A stretch of DNA of 39,022 bases from Nitrospinales bacterium (GTDB lineage: Bacteria; Nitrospinota_A; UBA7883; JACRGQ01): NCBI GenBank assembly GCA_023248535.1, contig JAHFEJ010000006.1:1-39022 (forward strand), read 5' to 3'. Made by a program: the position numbers and the translations under genes. This document shows positions 26,278 through 34,451 of the stretch, one piece after another (within the stretch, counting starts at the first letter, position 1; each line of letters opens with the position of its first letter). The notes under the pieces were generated by a model. The model saw only the letters and a list, made by a program, of their open reading frames with translations, did no database searches and had not been told where the DNA came from.

Positions 26278-26463
26278 AGGGCGCGGCGGGCGGAACGCGC
26301 GGGCAGTTGCCGCTTCCTCTTCCATGCCGTGCATGATTTCCTCCATTAGGGCTTCGGCCCTTTCCTTATTGTTATGCTCCAGCCGCATCGCTTCATCCAG
26401 CAGGATGTTTTTCAGGCCCGCTATCGAAGAGCCGCCGATCTGAAGTTTTTTTACTGTTGCCAT
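26263..26463 (-). CDS. Small hypothetical protein
   Basis: I do not recognise this 66-residue protein. It starts MATVKKLQIGGSSIAGLK and continues into a charged helix with many Glu residues (LLDEAMRLEHNNKERAEALMEEIMHGMEEEAA), ending in a basic, proline-rich tail. There is no signal peptide or membrane span. The ATG at 26463 is chosen because GGTGAG lies about six bases before it. In-frame Met codons at 26475 and 26511 are alternatives. The helix pattern and start signal make a real gene likely, but no function can be given. Confidence 0.6.
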   Translation of the reverse strand: MATVKKLQIGGSSIAGLKNILLDEAMRLEHNNKERAEALMEEIMHGMEEEAATARAFRPPRPKRGA

Positions 26464-26734
26464 GTCGCTCACCATACTTATCGGTTGTGCATAAGGTGTG
26501 CCCAAGGACAATAAGAAAAACCGGCCGCAACTATCGAAAATACCGAGTGTTCAAATCGGCATGGTTAAGCACGGCGATGAAAGGTGAACTTTTTTGCCGG
26601 TTGCGGGAAAATTATGACGTTTTTTTCTGGCGTATCGGGGATGTACCCAGGTTCCCTGAACACGGCAAAACAAGATACAATAATTATGTTGCGACGCGGT
26701 CATGGAGATGGCTTGGTTATCAATGGAGGAATGG

Positions 26735-27136
26735 ATGAAACAGGGACGGCTGAATATTATTCTTGGTTCCGCGGTAATCATCGTGGCCGGCATTGGCGGG
26801 TTTGCCCTCGGCTTTACGGTGGAGCATCATTTTGTGCTGGGGCATTATTCCCCCGGCCTGGCACGCTTTCTCACCAAAGCCGGACATTCCCACGGCATGC
26901 CGATGGCATTTTACAACCTTATCGTCGGCGGATTGATTGACCGTTTCGGACTGGGCGAGGGGGAAATGAAGTGGTGTTCGTGGCTGGCCGCCGGCGCGTT
27001 TTTAATGCCGTTGGGGCTTCTGTTGCGCGGGCTTGACGGCGGTGCGCTTACGTTCGCGCCGGTGACGCTGGTGGGCGGGTTGTCGTTCATGGCGTCGGCG
27101 GCGCTGATCCTGAAGGGGGCGTTGGCCGCCCGCTGA
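26735..27136 (+). CDS. Small membrane protein with conserved-looking histidines, unknown function
   Basis: The 133-residue product has three to four hydrophobic segments (about residues 7-27, 52-64, 75-92 and 100-130). Histidines cluster between the first two segments (VEHHFVLGHY and AGHSHGMPMAFYNLI), a pattern that could bind metal or haem, though this is only a suggestion. I cannot assign a family. The ATG at 26735 is preferred because GGAGGA lies five bases upstream. Met codons further upstream at 26702 and 26723 lack such a signal. TACAAT at 26676-26681 may be the -10 box of its promoter. Confidence 0.72.
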   Translation: MKQGRLNIILGSAVIIVAGIGGFALGFTVEHHFVLGHYSPGLARFLTKAGHSHGMPMAFYNLIVGGLIDRFGLGEGEMKWCSWLAAGAFLMPLGLLLRGLDGGALTFAPVTLVGGLSFMASAALILKGALAAR

Positions 27137-27143
27137 TCCGGGC

Positions 27144-27172
27144 TTGCGGCACGGCGCGGCCGCGCATACAAT
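27144..27172 (+). promoter_or_regulatory. Sigma70-type promoter giving a leaderless mRNA
   Basis: TTGCGG (27144-27149) and TACAAT (27167-27172) are separated by exactly 17 bases. The ATG of the next gene begins at 27179, seven positions after the -10 box, which is where transcription should start. No ribosome-binding site precedes the ATG. Confidence 0.65.
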
Positions 27173-27178
27173 CGGGGC

Positions 27179-27646
27179 ATGGCGAAGCTTTTTGATTCCC
27201 TGAACCAGTCGCACCTTGATTTTATCGCGGCGCAAAAGGTGTTTTTTATCGGCTCCTCCGCGCCGGGGAAGGATACCAACATATCCCCCAAGGGGATGTT
27301 CGATCTGAAGAACGCCGGCCCCAACCGCTTGGCATACATCCACACCTCCGGCAGCGGCAACCGGACCGCGGAAGACATTGCGGCGGGGAGCGGGGTGACG
27401 CTGATGTTCTGCAGCTTCGGCGAAAAACCGCTCATCCTGCGTCTTTATTGCCGGGCCGAGGCGCTGGCCTCCGGCGATCCCCGCTTCGAGGAATTGCTTC
27501 CGTTGTGGAACGGTTTCACCAGCGAACGGATACGGAACATTTTTATATTTGATGTTTACCGCGCGCAGGAATCCTGCGGGTGGGGAGTGCCGCTTTTTTC
27601 GTATACCGGTGAGCGGCCCGAGGGGAACCGTTTGCGTCACGGCTAA
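27179..27646 (+). CDS. Pyridoxamine 5'-phosphate oxidase-family protein
   Basis: The 155-residue protein has the split-barrel flavin-binding pattern of PNPOx-like proteins. FFIGSSAPGKDTNISPKGMFDL and LAYIHTSGSGNRTAEDI are the characteristic segments, and VTLMFCSF follows. It is a relative of, not necessarily the same as, the vitamin B6 enzyme PdxH. Such proteins bind FMN, haem or F420, and the substrate here is unknown. No signal peptide is present. The start is set by the promoter geometry just upstream, since there is no Shine-Dalgarno sequence. Confidence 0.85.
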   Translation: MAKLFDSLNQSHLDFIAAQKVFFIGSSAPGKDTNISPKGMFDLKNAGPNRLAYIHTSGSGNRTAEDIAAGSGVTLMFCSFGEKPLILRLYCRAEALASGDPRFEELLPLWNGFTSERIRNIFIFDVYRAQESCGWGVPLFSYTGERPEGNRLRHG

Positions 27647-27699
27647 ACATGCCGGTCCCGGGGCCTCGATTTCCTTTGGTAGTGAATTCAGGCCGACAT

Positions 27700-27708
27700 T
27701 GCTATAAT
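27700..27708 (+). promoter_or_regulatory. Perfect extended -10 promoter giving a leaderless mRNA
   Basis: TGCTATAAT is a complete TGn-TATAAT extended -10 element. The ATG of the lipoprotein gene starts at 27715, six bases after the box, which is the expected transcription start. No ribosome-binding site is present between them. Confidence 0.7.
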
Positions 27709-27714
27709 GCCCCG

Positions 27715-28005
27715 ATGCAGACCAAAAAAATATTGATGTTAACCGCCGTCATGGCGTTGTTGTCGGCGTGCAGCGTGGAACACCTTAATCTACCGGTGCC
27801 GAACGCATTGTCGCGGGAGAAGGTGGCGCAACTGGTCGTCGGCAAGTCAACGAAGGCGGAAACCGAAGGGCTGCTTGGCAAACCGCTCGACGTGCTGGTG
27901 ATTGATGGCGTTGAACGCCACTTCTACAAGGATTTCAATCTCCGCGCCCTTCATGTGGAGTTTGGCAAGGACGGCGTGGTGTCTGGGTATAAATACAGCG
28001 ACTAG
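27715..28005 (+). CDS. Small BamE/SmpA-like lipoprotein
   Basis: The 96-residue product begins with a lipoprotein signal (MQTKKILMLTAVMA) and the lipobox LLSAC. The mature part has the BamE/SmpA-type pattern: LVVGKSTKAETEGLLGKPLDV is followed by two short beta strands and ends VEFGKDGVVSGYKYSD. BamE proteins help the outer-membrane barrel assembly machine, but many lipoproteins of this fold have other roles, so the exact function is open. Met at 27715 is chosen because the signal peptide starts there and the promoter ends just before it. Confidence 0.8.
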   Translation: MQTKKILMLTAVMALLSACSVEHLNLPVPNALSREKVAQLVVGKSTKAETEGLLGKPLDVLVIDGVERHFYKDFNLRALHVEFGKDGVVSGYKYSD

Positions 28006-28046
28006 TCCGCCGCCCGCGGCCGGGCGGGGCGGCGGCGGAAAGGGAA

Positions 28047-30008
28047 ATGCTGTTTCGTAAAAAGACCGTGGCCGCGGCTTTGCTGGCGGGGGCGCTGGCG
28101 GGCGGATTGGTGGGATCCGTCTTTGTGCGTTTCTCCGATATTCCCTCCGTCCGGGCGTTGCAGAATTACACGCCGCCGACAAGCACCAAGATTTATTCCG
28201 ACGACGGACGGATCATCGGCGAGTTTTTCCAGGAGAAACGGGAGCTGCTCGGTTTTTCCCAAATTCCCAAAGACGCCGTCAACGCCGTGCTTGCCGCGGA
28301 AGATGCGCATTTTTACAAACACCGGGGGTTCCGCGTCTATTCCCTTCTCCGCGCGCTTGCCGCCGATATACGCGCCCGCCGTTTCGTGCAGGGGGGAAGC
28401 ACTCTTACCCAACAGCTGGCCAAAACGCTGTTCCTCAGTTCCGAAAAGACGTTTAGCCGCAAGTTGAAAGAGCTCATGATAGCCCTGCAACTGGAAATCA
28501 ATTACAGCAAGAGCGAAATCCTGACGTTTTACTTCAATCAGATTTATTTCGGCTCTGGCGCCTATGGGCTGGAAGCGGCGGCGGAGGTGTATTTCGGCAA
28601 ACACGCCGCCGATCTCACAGTCGCCGAATGCGCCTTGATCGGGGCGCTGCCGCGCGGCCCCAGCATCTACTCTCCCTATAACGATATGGCCAAAGCCCGC
28701 GCCCGCCGGGCTTGGGTGCTGGGGCGGATGGCGCGGGAAGGATTCATAACCGAAGAGCAGCGCGCCGCGGCCGAGGTGGAACCGATCACGCTGTCGCCCC
28801 ATAAAAAGCCGGAGGTGGCTCCGTATTTTGTGGAGATTATCCGTCAGGCGCTGGAAGAAAAGTACGGCGGCGAGACGATGTACCGCCAAGGACTTGCCGT
28901 TCATACAACCCTGAACATCGAGATGCAATTGGCCGCCACGCAAGCGCTTGCCGCGGGGCTGAAAGAAGCGGAAGGGCGGATCGGGCGCCGCGGCGGCAAT
29001 CCGGAGGGGTTGCCGTTGCAGGGGGCGCTGATCGCCATCGACCCTGCCACCGGCGCCGTGAAAGCCATGGTGGGCGGGCGCGATTTCACCGAGAGCCAGT
29101 TTAACCGCGCGCTGCAGGCCAGGCGCCAGCCCGGTTCCGCCTTCAAACCGATTGTGTATGCCGCCGCCATCCGCGACGGCCTCACCCCTTCCACATTCCT
29201 CATCGATTCCCCCATAGAGATGGACGACCCGTCCTTTGGCGGTAGCTGGAAACCGAAGAATTACGAAAACCGTTTCTACGGCAAAGTAACGTTGCGCAAG
29301 GCGCTCACCCATTCCATGAATGTGGCGTCGGTGAAACTCTTTATGCAGATCGGCCCCGATAAAGTGATCCGTTTTGCCCGTGATGCCGGGATACGGAGCG
29401 ATATCAAGCCGTATCCTTCGACGGCACTGGGTGGAACGGAAGTGACATTGGCCGAAATGACTTCCGCCTATGCGCTATTCGCCAACAAGGGACAGCGGGC
29501 CGAACTGGAAATGATCCGGAGCGTGGACAGGAAAGGGGGGCGTGGCGATGCCTACTTCCCGATTCTAACCGAGGTTATGAGGGCGCCGAAGGCGTTCTTA
29601 ATGACCAGCATGCTTAAAAGTGTCGTGGATGAGGGGACTGGAAAGGCTGCCCAGGAGGTGGGCCGTCCCGCCGCCGGCAAAACCGGCACCACTGATGATT
29701 TCACCGATGCATGGTTTATCGGGTACACCCCGCAGCTGGCGGCCGGGGTTTGGGTTGGGTATGACATAAAGAAATCAATGGGTGAAGGGGAAACCGGCGG
29801 ACGGGTGGCCGCCCCCATCTGGAGCGCCTTTATGAAGAGCGCGTTGGCGGGGAAGGAATCACGGGATTTCAGGGTCCCAGACGGCATTGAGGAAGTGGCG
29901 ATAGACGATGCCACCGGCCTGCTCGCCGATACCCGATGCGGCAAAAGCCACACGGAATATTTTGAGGCCGATTCGGTTCCGGATCAAAGTTGTCTCGACG
30001 CCCGATAG
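28047..30008 (+). CDS. mrcA: Class A penicillin-binding protein 1A
   Basis: The 653-residue enzyme both polymerises and cross-links peptidoglycan. A single N-terminal membrane anchor (about residues 8-27) is followed by the glycosyltransferase domain with catalytic Glu85 in EDAHFYKHRG and the GGSTLTQQLAK motif. The transpeptidase domain has Ser364 in PGSAFKP, Ser423 and Asn425 in SMN, and Lys545 in KTG. It is shorter than E. coli PBP1A (about 850 residues) and lacks its large inserted domain, as in many other phyla. The ATG has AAAGGG upstream. It lies 41 bases after the lipoprotein gene and may be co-transcribed with it. Confidence 0.93.
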   Translation: MLFRKKTVAAALLAGALAGGLVGSVFVRFSDIPSVRALQNYTPPTSTKIYSDDGRIIGEFFQEKRELLGFSQIPKDAVNAVLAAEDAHFYKHRGFRVYSLLRALAADIRARRFVQGGSTLTQQLAKTLFLSSEKTFSRKLKELMIALQLEINYSKSEILTFYFNQIYFGSGAYGLEAAAEVYFGKHAADLTVAECALIGALPRGPSIYSPYNDMAKARARRAWVLGRMAREGFITEEQRAAAEVEPITLSPHKKPEVAPYFVEIIRQALEEKYGGETMYRQGLAVHTTLNIEMQLAATQALAAGLKEAEGRIGRRGGNPEGLPLQGALIAIDPATGAVKAMVGGRDFTESQFNRALQARRQPGSAFKPIVYAAAIRDGLTPSTFLIDSPIEMDDPSFGGSWKPKNYENRFYGKVTLRKALTHSMNVASVKLFMQIGPDKVIRFARDAGIRSDIKPYPSTALGGTEVTLAEMTSAYALFANKGQRAELEMIRSVDRKGGRGDAYFPILTEVMRAPKAFLMTSMLKSVVDEGTGKAAQEVGRPAAGKTGTTDDFTDAWFIGYTPQLAAGVWVGYDIKKSMGEGETGGRVAAPIWSAFMKSALAGKESRDFRVPDGIEEVAIDDATGLLADTRCGKSHTEYFEADSVPDQSCLDAR

Positions 30009-30077
30009 TCCGCCCGCGCCCTTGTGATGGCGCAGCCCCCTTGCGTCATGAAGCGCCGGCAAGTGGATAAGCTGGCC

Positions 30078-30108
30078 AAAAAAAAGGGAAGGTCTGAAAG
30101 ACCTTCCC
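30078..30108 (-). terminator. Terminator of the rplU-rpmA operon
   Basis: On the minus strand GGGAAGGTCT pairs perfectly with AGACCTTCCC across a three-base loop, followed by eight T residues. Confidence 0.95.
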
Positions 30109-30129
30109 AGTGGATGCGTTGGGAAACGG

Positions 30130-30384
30130 TTACTGGGGGAGTACGTGAACGTACTTCCGGTCGCGTCCTTTGTGCTTGAAAGTAACGATGCCCGTGGCAA
30201 GCGCGAACAGGGTGTGGTCGACCCCCATGCCGACGTTCTGCCCCGGATATATCTTGGTGCCGCGCTGGCGGAGGATGATGTTCCCCGGCTGAACCGTGCT
30301 GCCGCCCGCCGTTTTCAGGCCAAGCCGGCGGCCAATACTGTCGCGGCCGTTGGAAGTGCTGCCCTGTCCTTTTTTATGTGCCAT
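30130..30384 (-). CDS. rpmA: 50S ribosomal protein L27
   Basis: The 84-residue protein is L27, whose N-terminal tail reaches the peptidyl transferase centre. It begins [16 protein letters not shown] and contains [28 protein letters not shown]. No cleavable N-terminal extension of the Firmicutes kind is present. rplU ends 15 bases upstream, the usual rplU-rpmA pair. Confidence 0.97.
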   Translation of the reverse strand: MAHKKGQGSTSNGRDSIGRRLGLKTAGGSTVQPGNIILRQRGTKIYPGQNVGMGVDHTLFALATGIVTFKHKGRDRKYVHVLPQ

Positions 30385-30399
30385 TTCGTCTCCTTGCGC

Positions 30400-30711
30400 T
30401 CAAGCGTCTTTGATGGCGGTAATGCGCACCGCAGTCAACCGTTGCCGGTGGCCGGTGCGGGTCTTGCTGTCTTTGCGGCGGCGGAATTTCTGGATGTAGA
30501 GCTTTTCGCCCTTCTTCTGTTCCACGATGGTGCCCAACACCTTCTTCTTGAGGGTCGGCGCGCCTATCTCCACCGAGTCTCCTTCGCCCGCGGCCAGCAC
30601 GGTGTCAAAAGTGATGCTGTCTCCGGCCGCGCCAGTCAATAGATCAACATCGATCACGTCATTTTCTTTCACGCGGTATTGCTTCCCGCCGGTCTTGATA
30701 ACGGCAAACAT
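30400..30711 (-). CDS. rplU: 50S ribosomal protein L21
   Basis: The 103-residue protein starts MFAVIKTGGKQYRV and ends with RTGHRQRLTAVRITAI, both hallmarks of L21, which binds 23S rRNA in domain I. The ATG at 30711 has GGAGG six bases upstream. The open frame extends further upstream, but those codons are not L21-like. Together with rpmA it forms a two-gene operon on the minus strand. The obgE gene that often follows is absent here. Confidence 0.97.
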   Translation of the reverse strand: MFAVIKTGGKQYRVKENDVIDVDLLTGAAGDSITFDTVLAAGEGDSVEIGAPTLKKKVLGTIVEQKKGEKLYIQKFRRRKDSKTRTGHRQRLTAVRITAIKDA

Positions 30712-30888
30712 TGATTCCTCCGTTTGGTAACTTTTCATTATGGAAAGGGATATTTTGCCCATTTATGGGGCCGCTGTCAACATTTTTCATCCATATGAAA
30801 AAAAATCGCCCTTGCCGCCCATCAAAAGGGGAAAAGGGGTAAAAAGGTCTTCAAATCAGGTATTGCCTCTGGCCCCCGCAACGCATTA

Positions 30889-30906
30889 GAATAACAACTG
30901 TTATTC
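30889..30906 (+). promoter_or_regulatory. Perfect dyad upstream of the pilus cluster
   Basis: GAATAACA and TGTTATTC form a perfect 8-base inverted repeat with a two-base centre, ending 30 bases before the pilT-like start codon. The size and position suit a repressor or activator site, but no regulator can be named. Confidence 0.4.
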
Positions 30907-30936
30907 ATGGTGGAAACGGCATAGGAGGCAAGGGAT

Positions 30937-32136
30937 ATGATTAGGCAGGCTGATCTCGACTATATCCTTTCCACGATGCTTGAGTCATTTTCCAACACTT
31001 CCGATCTCAATATGACCGTTGGCAAACCGTTGCAGGTGGAAAATTCCGGCGAACTGACCGAAGTAGCGATCATCCCCAAAATAACGAAGCTGACCCCATA
31101 CCAGAATGAGATGATGGCGCTGGCGCTGATCAACAGCGACCGCCGCCTGACCGAGACGCTGATACGCGAGGGGTCATGCGACTCTTCATATCAGATACCC
31201 GGCAAGGCCCGCTTCCGTGTGAACATATTCCAGCAGCGTGGCACCTATTCCCTGGTGTTGCGCAAACTGGCCACCCGTATCGCCACCATTGAGGAACTGC
31301 GTCTGCCGGCCATCTGCCACGAAATACCCAAAGAGAAAAACGGCATCATTTTCGTCACCGGCGCGACCGGGAGCGGAAAGTCGACCACCCTGGCCGCCAT
31401 GCTGGACGGGGTAAACCAGTCCCGCGCCGTCCATGTGGTTACGCTGGAAGACCCGGTGGAATTTGTCCACCCCCACAAAAAAGCGACATTCAACCAGCGT
31501 GAGCTGGGATCCGATTTCGACCAGTTTTCCACCGGTCTGCGCGCCGCGTTGCGGCAGGCCCCGAAAGTCATTTTGGTGGGCGAAATGCGCGACCGCGAGA
31601 CCGTTGAAATCGGCATGTCAGCCGCCGAGACCGGCCACTTGGTGATGAGCACCCTGCATACCGTCGACGCAGGGCAGACCATCAGCCGCATCATCGGCAT
31701 GTTCGATAAGGATGAGGAAAAGCTTATCCGCATCCGGCTGGCCGAAACGGTGCGGTGGATCATCGGCCAGCGGCTGGTGCCTAAGATCGGCGGCGGGCGC
31801 GTGGCCATCCTTGAAATCATGGGGAATTCACTGCGCACCAAGGACACCATCCTCAACGGCGAAAGCGAAGGGAAGACGTTTTATGAGATCATCGCCGCCT
31901 CCGAGGCGTTCGGCTGGCGCACCTTTGACCTGAGCCTCATCCAGGCTTTCAAGGCCGGTGAGATCACCGAAGAGACCGCTATCGCCTACGCCAGCCGCAA
32001 GGCCATCGTCAACCGCGGCGTGGACATGGTGAAATCCTCGCGTGGCGAGAAGACAACCGACATCGACTCGCTTGCCATCGACGATGGCTATGGCAAAGAC
32101 GACGATCCGAGCGCACGGCCGCGGAAAAAGAAGTAA
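30937..32136 (+). CDS. pilT: Type IV pilus retraction ATPase, PilT/PilU-like
   Basis: The 399-residue protein is a hexameric secretion-type ATPase that powers pilus retraction. The Walker A motif GATGSGKST begins near residue 142, the Walker B region VILVGEMRD lies near 211, and the His box GHLVMSTLHT near 233. The canonical PilT AIRNLIRE motif is not seen, so it might be a PilU-type or other paralogue. A charged tail (about residues 370-399, ending RPRKKK) extends past the usual end. AGGAGG lies upstream. It leads a cluster of five same-strand genes that ends with pilS. Confidence 0.88.
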   Translation: MIRQADLDYILSTMLESFSNTSDLNMTVGKPLQVENSGELTEVAIIPKITKLTPYQNEMMALALINSDRRLTETLIREGSCDSSYQIPGKARFRVNIFQQRGTYSLVLRKLATRIATIEELRLPAICHEIPKEKNGIIFVTGATGSGKSTTLAAMLDGVNQSRAVHVVTLEDPVEFVHPHKKATFNQRELGSDFDQFSTGLRAALRQAPKVILVGEMRDRETVEIGMSAAETGHLVMSTLHTVDAGQTISRIIGMFDKDEEKLIRIRLAETVRWIIGQRLVPKIGGGRVAILEIMGNSLRTKDTILNGESEGKTFYEIIAASEAFGWRTFDLSLIQAFKAGEITEETAIAYASRKAIVNRGVDMVKSSRGEKTTDIDSLAIDDGYGKDDDPSARPRKKK

Positions 32137-32147
32137 GGGGGCCGGAC

Positions 32148-32774
32148 ATGCAAGTTACCTGTAATTCCTGCAACAAAGTATTGAGCATTCCCGACGAGAA
32201 AATTCCGAAAGGGCAGGTCTTCAGTTTCAACTGTCCCGCATGCAAAAACAAGATAACCGTTAACGCCGAGGGAAACGCCCCGGTGGTTCCCATGGATGAC
32301 ACTGGGCGCACGGCCCCGCTGGGGGAGAGTTTTTCCGGCTCAACCGACCAACCGGGGGCGATGGTCTGTCACACCGAACCGGCGGGCTTCAAGGCCCTGC
32401 TCGAAAAAATGGGGTACCGGGTGCATACCCCTTCACATCACATCGAAGCGGTGAACAATCTCCGCTTCAACGATTACCGGCTGGTGACCGTCACGGACGA
32501 CTTCGTGAAAAAACCGGCCGAGCAGGCGAATATCCTTGAGCATCTGCAAAATATGGACATGTCGCAACGGCGCCGTATTTACCTCGTGTATGTGGCCGAC
32601 AAGGCGCGGAGCTTCGATCCGATGGAGGCTTTCGCCAAGAGCGTGAATATGATTGTCGCCAGGGAAGACGCCGCGAAGGAGAACTTTGGCGAAGCGCTTG
32701 CCCGCGGTATCCGCGATGGTGACCGCTTCTATAAAGTTTATTTTGAAGTTATGGAAAAACTGGGGAAAGCTTGA
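32148..32774 (+). CDS. Zinc-ribbon protein of the pilus cluster
   Basis: The 208-residue protein opens with an MJ0042-type zinc ribbon, CNSCNKVLSIP followed by CPACKNKI, about residues 5-35. A low-complexity linker follows, then an alpha/beta domain (about 85-208, with VTVTDDFVKKP and RRIYLVYVADKARSFDPMEAFAKSVNMIV). I cannot name the second domain. It may be a receiver-like or Rossmann-like fold, but this is a guess. It lies 11 bases after the pilT-like gene and seven bases before the cyclic-nucleotide-binding gene, so it probably helps control the pilus apparatus. Confidence 0.8.
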   Translation: MQVTCNSCNKVLSIPDEKIPKGQVFSFNCPACKNKITVNAEGNAPVVPMDDTGRTAPLGESFSGSTDQPGAMVCHTEPAGFKALLEKMGYRVHTPSHHIEAVNNLRFNDYRLVTVTDDFVKKPAEQANILEHLQNMDMSQRRRIYLVYVADKARSFDPMEAFAKSVNMIVAREDAAKENFGEALARGIRDGDRFYKVYFEVMEKLGKA

Positions 32775-32781
32775 GGATGGC

Positions 32782-33213
32782 ATGGCCAATAAGATAAAAA
32801 CGCCGATTATTGAACGGTTTTCAGACGGGCAGGTGATCATCACCGAAGGGGTCGTCAGCACCAAGGCGTATATCATCCAAAAAGGGAAGGTCCGCATCGC
32901 CAAGAAGATCGGTAACAAGACGGTCACCGTGGTCACCCTGTCGGAGGGGGATATTTTCGGCGAGATGGGACTCTTTCAGGAAACCGTCCGCTATGCCACC
33001 GCCATCGCCGTGGGGGAGGTTGAGGTGGGGGTTATCGATAAAAAACGTTTCGACGAACTCATTCTGCATTCCCCCGACGAAATGAAGATAATCATCAACG
33101 CGGTGATCGACCGTCTGCGGATAACCACCGACAAGCTTACAGTGCTCGGCCTGCAATGGGAAAAGGCGCGCAAGGTTCTTGACGCCATCTCCACCAAGGA
33201 AAAACAGCTGTAA
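32782..33213 (+). CDS. Cyclic nucleotide-binding domain protein
   Basis: The 143-residue protein is a single cNMP-binding domain of the CRP/PKA type. The phosphate-binding cassette reads FGEMGLFQETVRYATAIA and keeps the Glu and Arg that bind the cyclic nucleotide. No DNA-binding helix-turn-helix is present; a C-terminal helix (about 105-143) follows instead. It is therefore more likely to act by protein contact than as a transcription factor. It overlaps the pilC start by one base (TAATG), which ties it to the pilus apparatus. Which nucleotide it binds is unknown. Confidence 0.9.
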   Translation: MANKIKTPIIERFSDGQVIITEGVVSTKAYIIQKGKVRIAKKIGNKTVTVVTLSEGDIFGEMGLFQETVRYATAIAVGEVEVGVIDKKRFDELILHSPDEMKIIINAVIDRLRITTDKLTVLGLQWEKARKVLDAISTKEKQL

Positions 33214-34412
33214 TGCCTGCTTTTGTTTATAAGTTCAATACCAAGATCGGGGAGCAAACCGGCGAAGTTGAAGCCGATAATCTTGCCCAAGCCGAAGCGA
33301 TAATCAAAAAACTCAAGATCACGCCGACCAGCGTCAAGGAAAAACCGAAAGACCTTTTGGGCGGCCTGGGAGAAGCGCAACCGACCAACAAGGACATCGT
33401 CATTTTCGTCCGCCAGTTCGCTACGATGATCAACGCCGGGTTGCCGCTGGTGCAATGTCTCGACATCCTTGGCTCCGGGGCGACCAATAAAATTTTTGGC
33501 CGCGCCATCGTTGATATCAAGGCGCGCGTGGAGCAGGGCGATACTTTTGCCGACGCGTTGCGCCGCCACCCAAAGATTTTCGATTCCCTTTTCTGCAATA
33601 TGGTGGAAGCGGGGGAAGTGGGCGGTATTCTCGACGTGATTTTGCTCCGTCTCGCTGCGTACATCGAAAAGGCCGCCGCGCTAAAGGGGAAAGTGAAGGG
33701 GGCGATGGTCTACCCGGTTGCCATTATGGTGGTCGCCATCGCGGTCGTCGCCTTCCTGCTGGTGTTCATTATACCCAGCTTTGCCACGATGTTTTCCGAA
33801 ATGGGGGGACGCAAACTGCCGGCCATAACCGTCTCCATCATTTTCCTGTCTGATACGCTTATTCATCAATGGTACATTTTTATCGCCGGCCCGGCAGCGA
33901 CGATTTTTGGTTTGGCGAAGTGGTACAAAACCGACAAAGGGCGCGCGGTGATGGACCGGGTGGTGTTAAAATTACCAGTCGCCGGAATTCTGGTGAAGAA
34001 GGTTGCCGTCGCGAAGTTTACGCGCACCATGGGAACCCTGATCTCTTCCGGCGTTCCCATTATCGAAGGGCTCAACATCACCGCGAAAACAGCCGGCAAT
34101 AACGTGATTGAAACCGCGATTTTTGAGATTATCGACGACATAAAGGCGGGTAAGGGACTCGCGGAGCCTTTGCGCGCGCAAGGGATTTTCCCCCCGATGG
34201 TGGTGCAGATGATCGACGTCGGCGAACAGTCCGGCGCGCTTGAAGTCATGCTCGGCAAGATAGCCGACTTCTACGATCAGGAAGTGGACGACTCGGTGAA
34301 TGCGCTTACCGCCATGCTTGAACCGATGCTGATGGTCTTTTTGGCCATTGTCGTCGGTTATGTGGTTATCGCCATGTACATGCCTATCTTCCAGATGGGC
34401 GCGGGCGCCTAA
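33213..34412 (+). CDS. pilC: Type IV pilus inner-membrane platform protein PilC
   Basis: The 399-residue protein is the GspF/PilC platform on which the pilus assembly and retraction ATPases work. It has two T2SF domains (about residues 65-190 and 270-390), each beginning like FVRQFATMINAGLPL or FTRTMGTLISSGVPI. Three membrane spans lie near 170-190, 210-230 and 365-390. The N-terminal region (FVYKFNTKIGEQTGEVEA) is typical. Length matches the family. Confidence 0.95.
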   Translation: MPAFVYKFNTKIGEQTGEVEADNLAQAEAIIKKLKITPTSVKEKPKDLLGGLGEAQPTNKDIVIFVRQFATMINAGLPLVQCLDILGSGATNKIFGRAIVDIKARVEQGDTFADALRRHPKIFDSLFCNMVEAGEVGGILDVILLRLAAYIEKAAALKGKVKGAMVYPVAIMVVAIAVVAFLLVFIIPSFATMFSEMGGRKLPAITVSIIFLSDTLIHQWYIFIAGPAATIFGLAKWYKTDKGRAVMDRVVLKLPVAGILVKKVAVAKFTRTMGTLISSGVPIIEGLNITAKTAGNNVIETAIFEIIDDIKAGKGLAEPLRAQGIFPPMVVQMIDVGEQSGALEVMLGKIADFYDQEVDDSVNALTAMLEPMLMVFLAIVVGYVVIAMYMPIFQMGAGA

Positions 34413-34451
34413 CCGGCAGGCGCGCCCGCCGTCAAAGGGAGCCGGCTTTCG

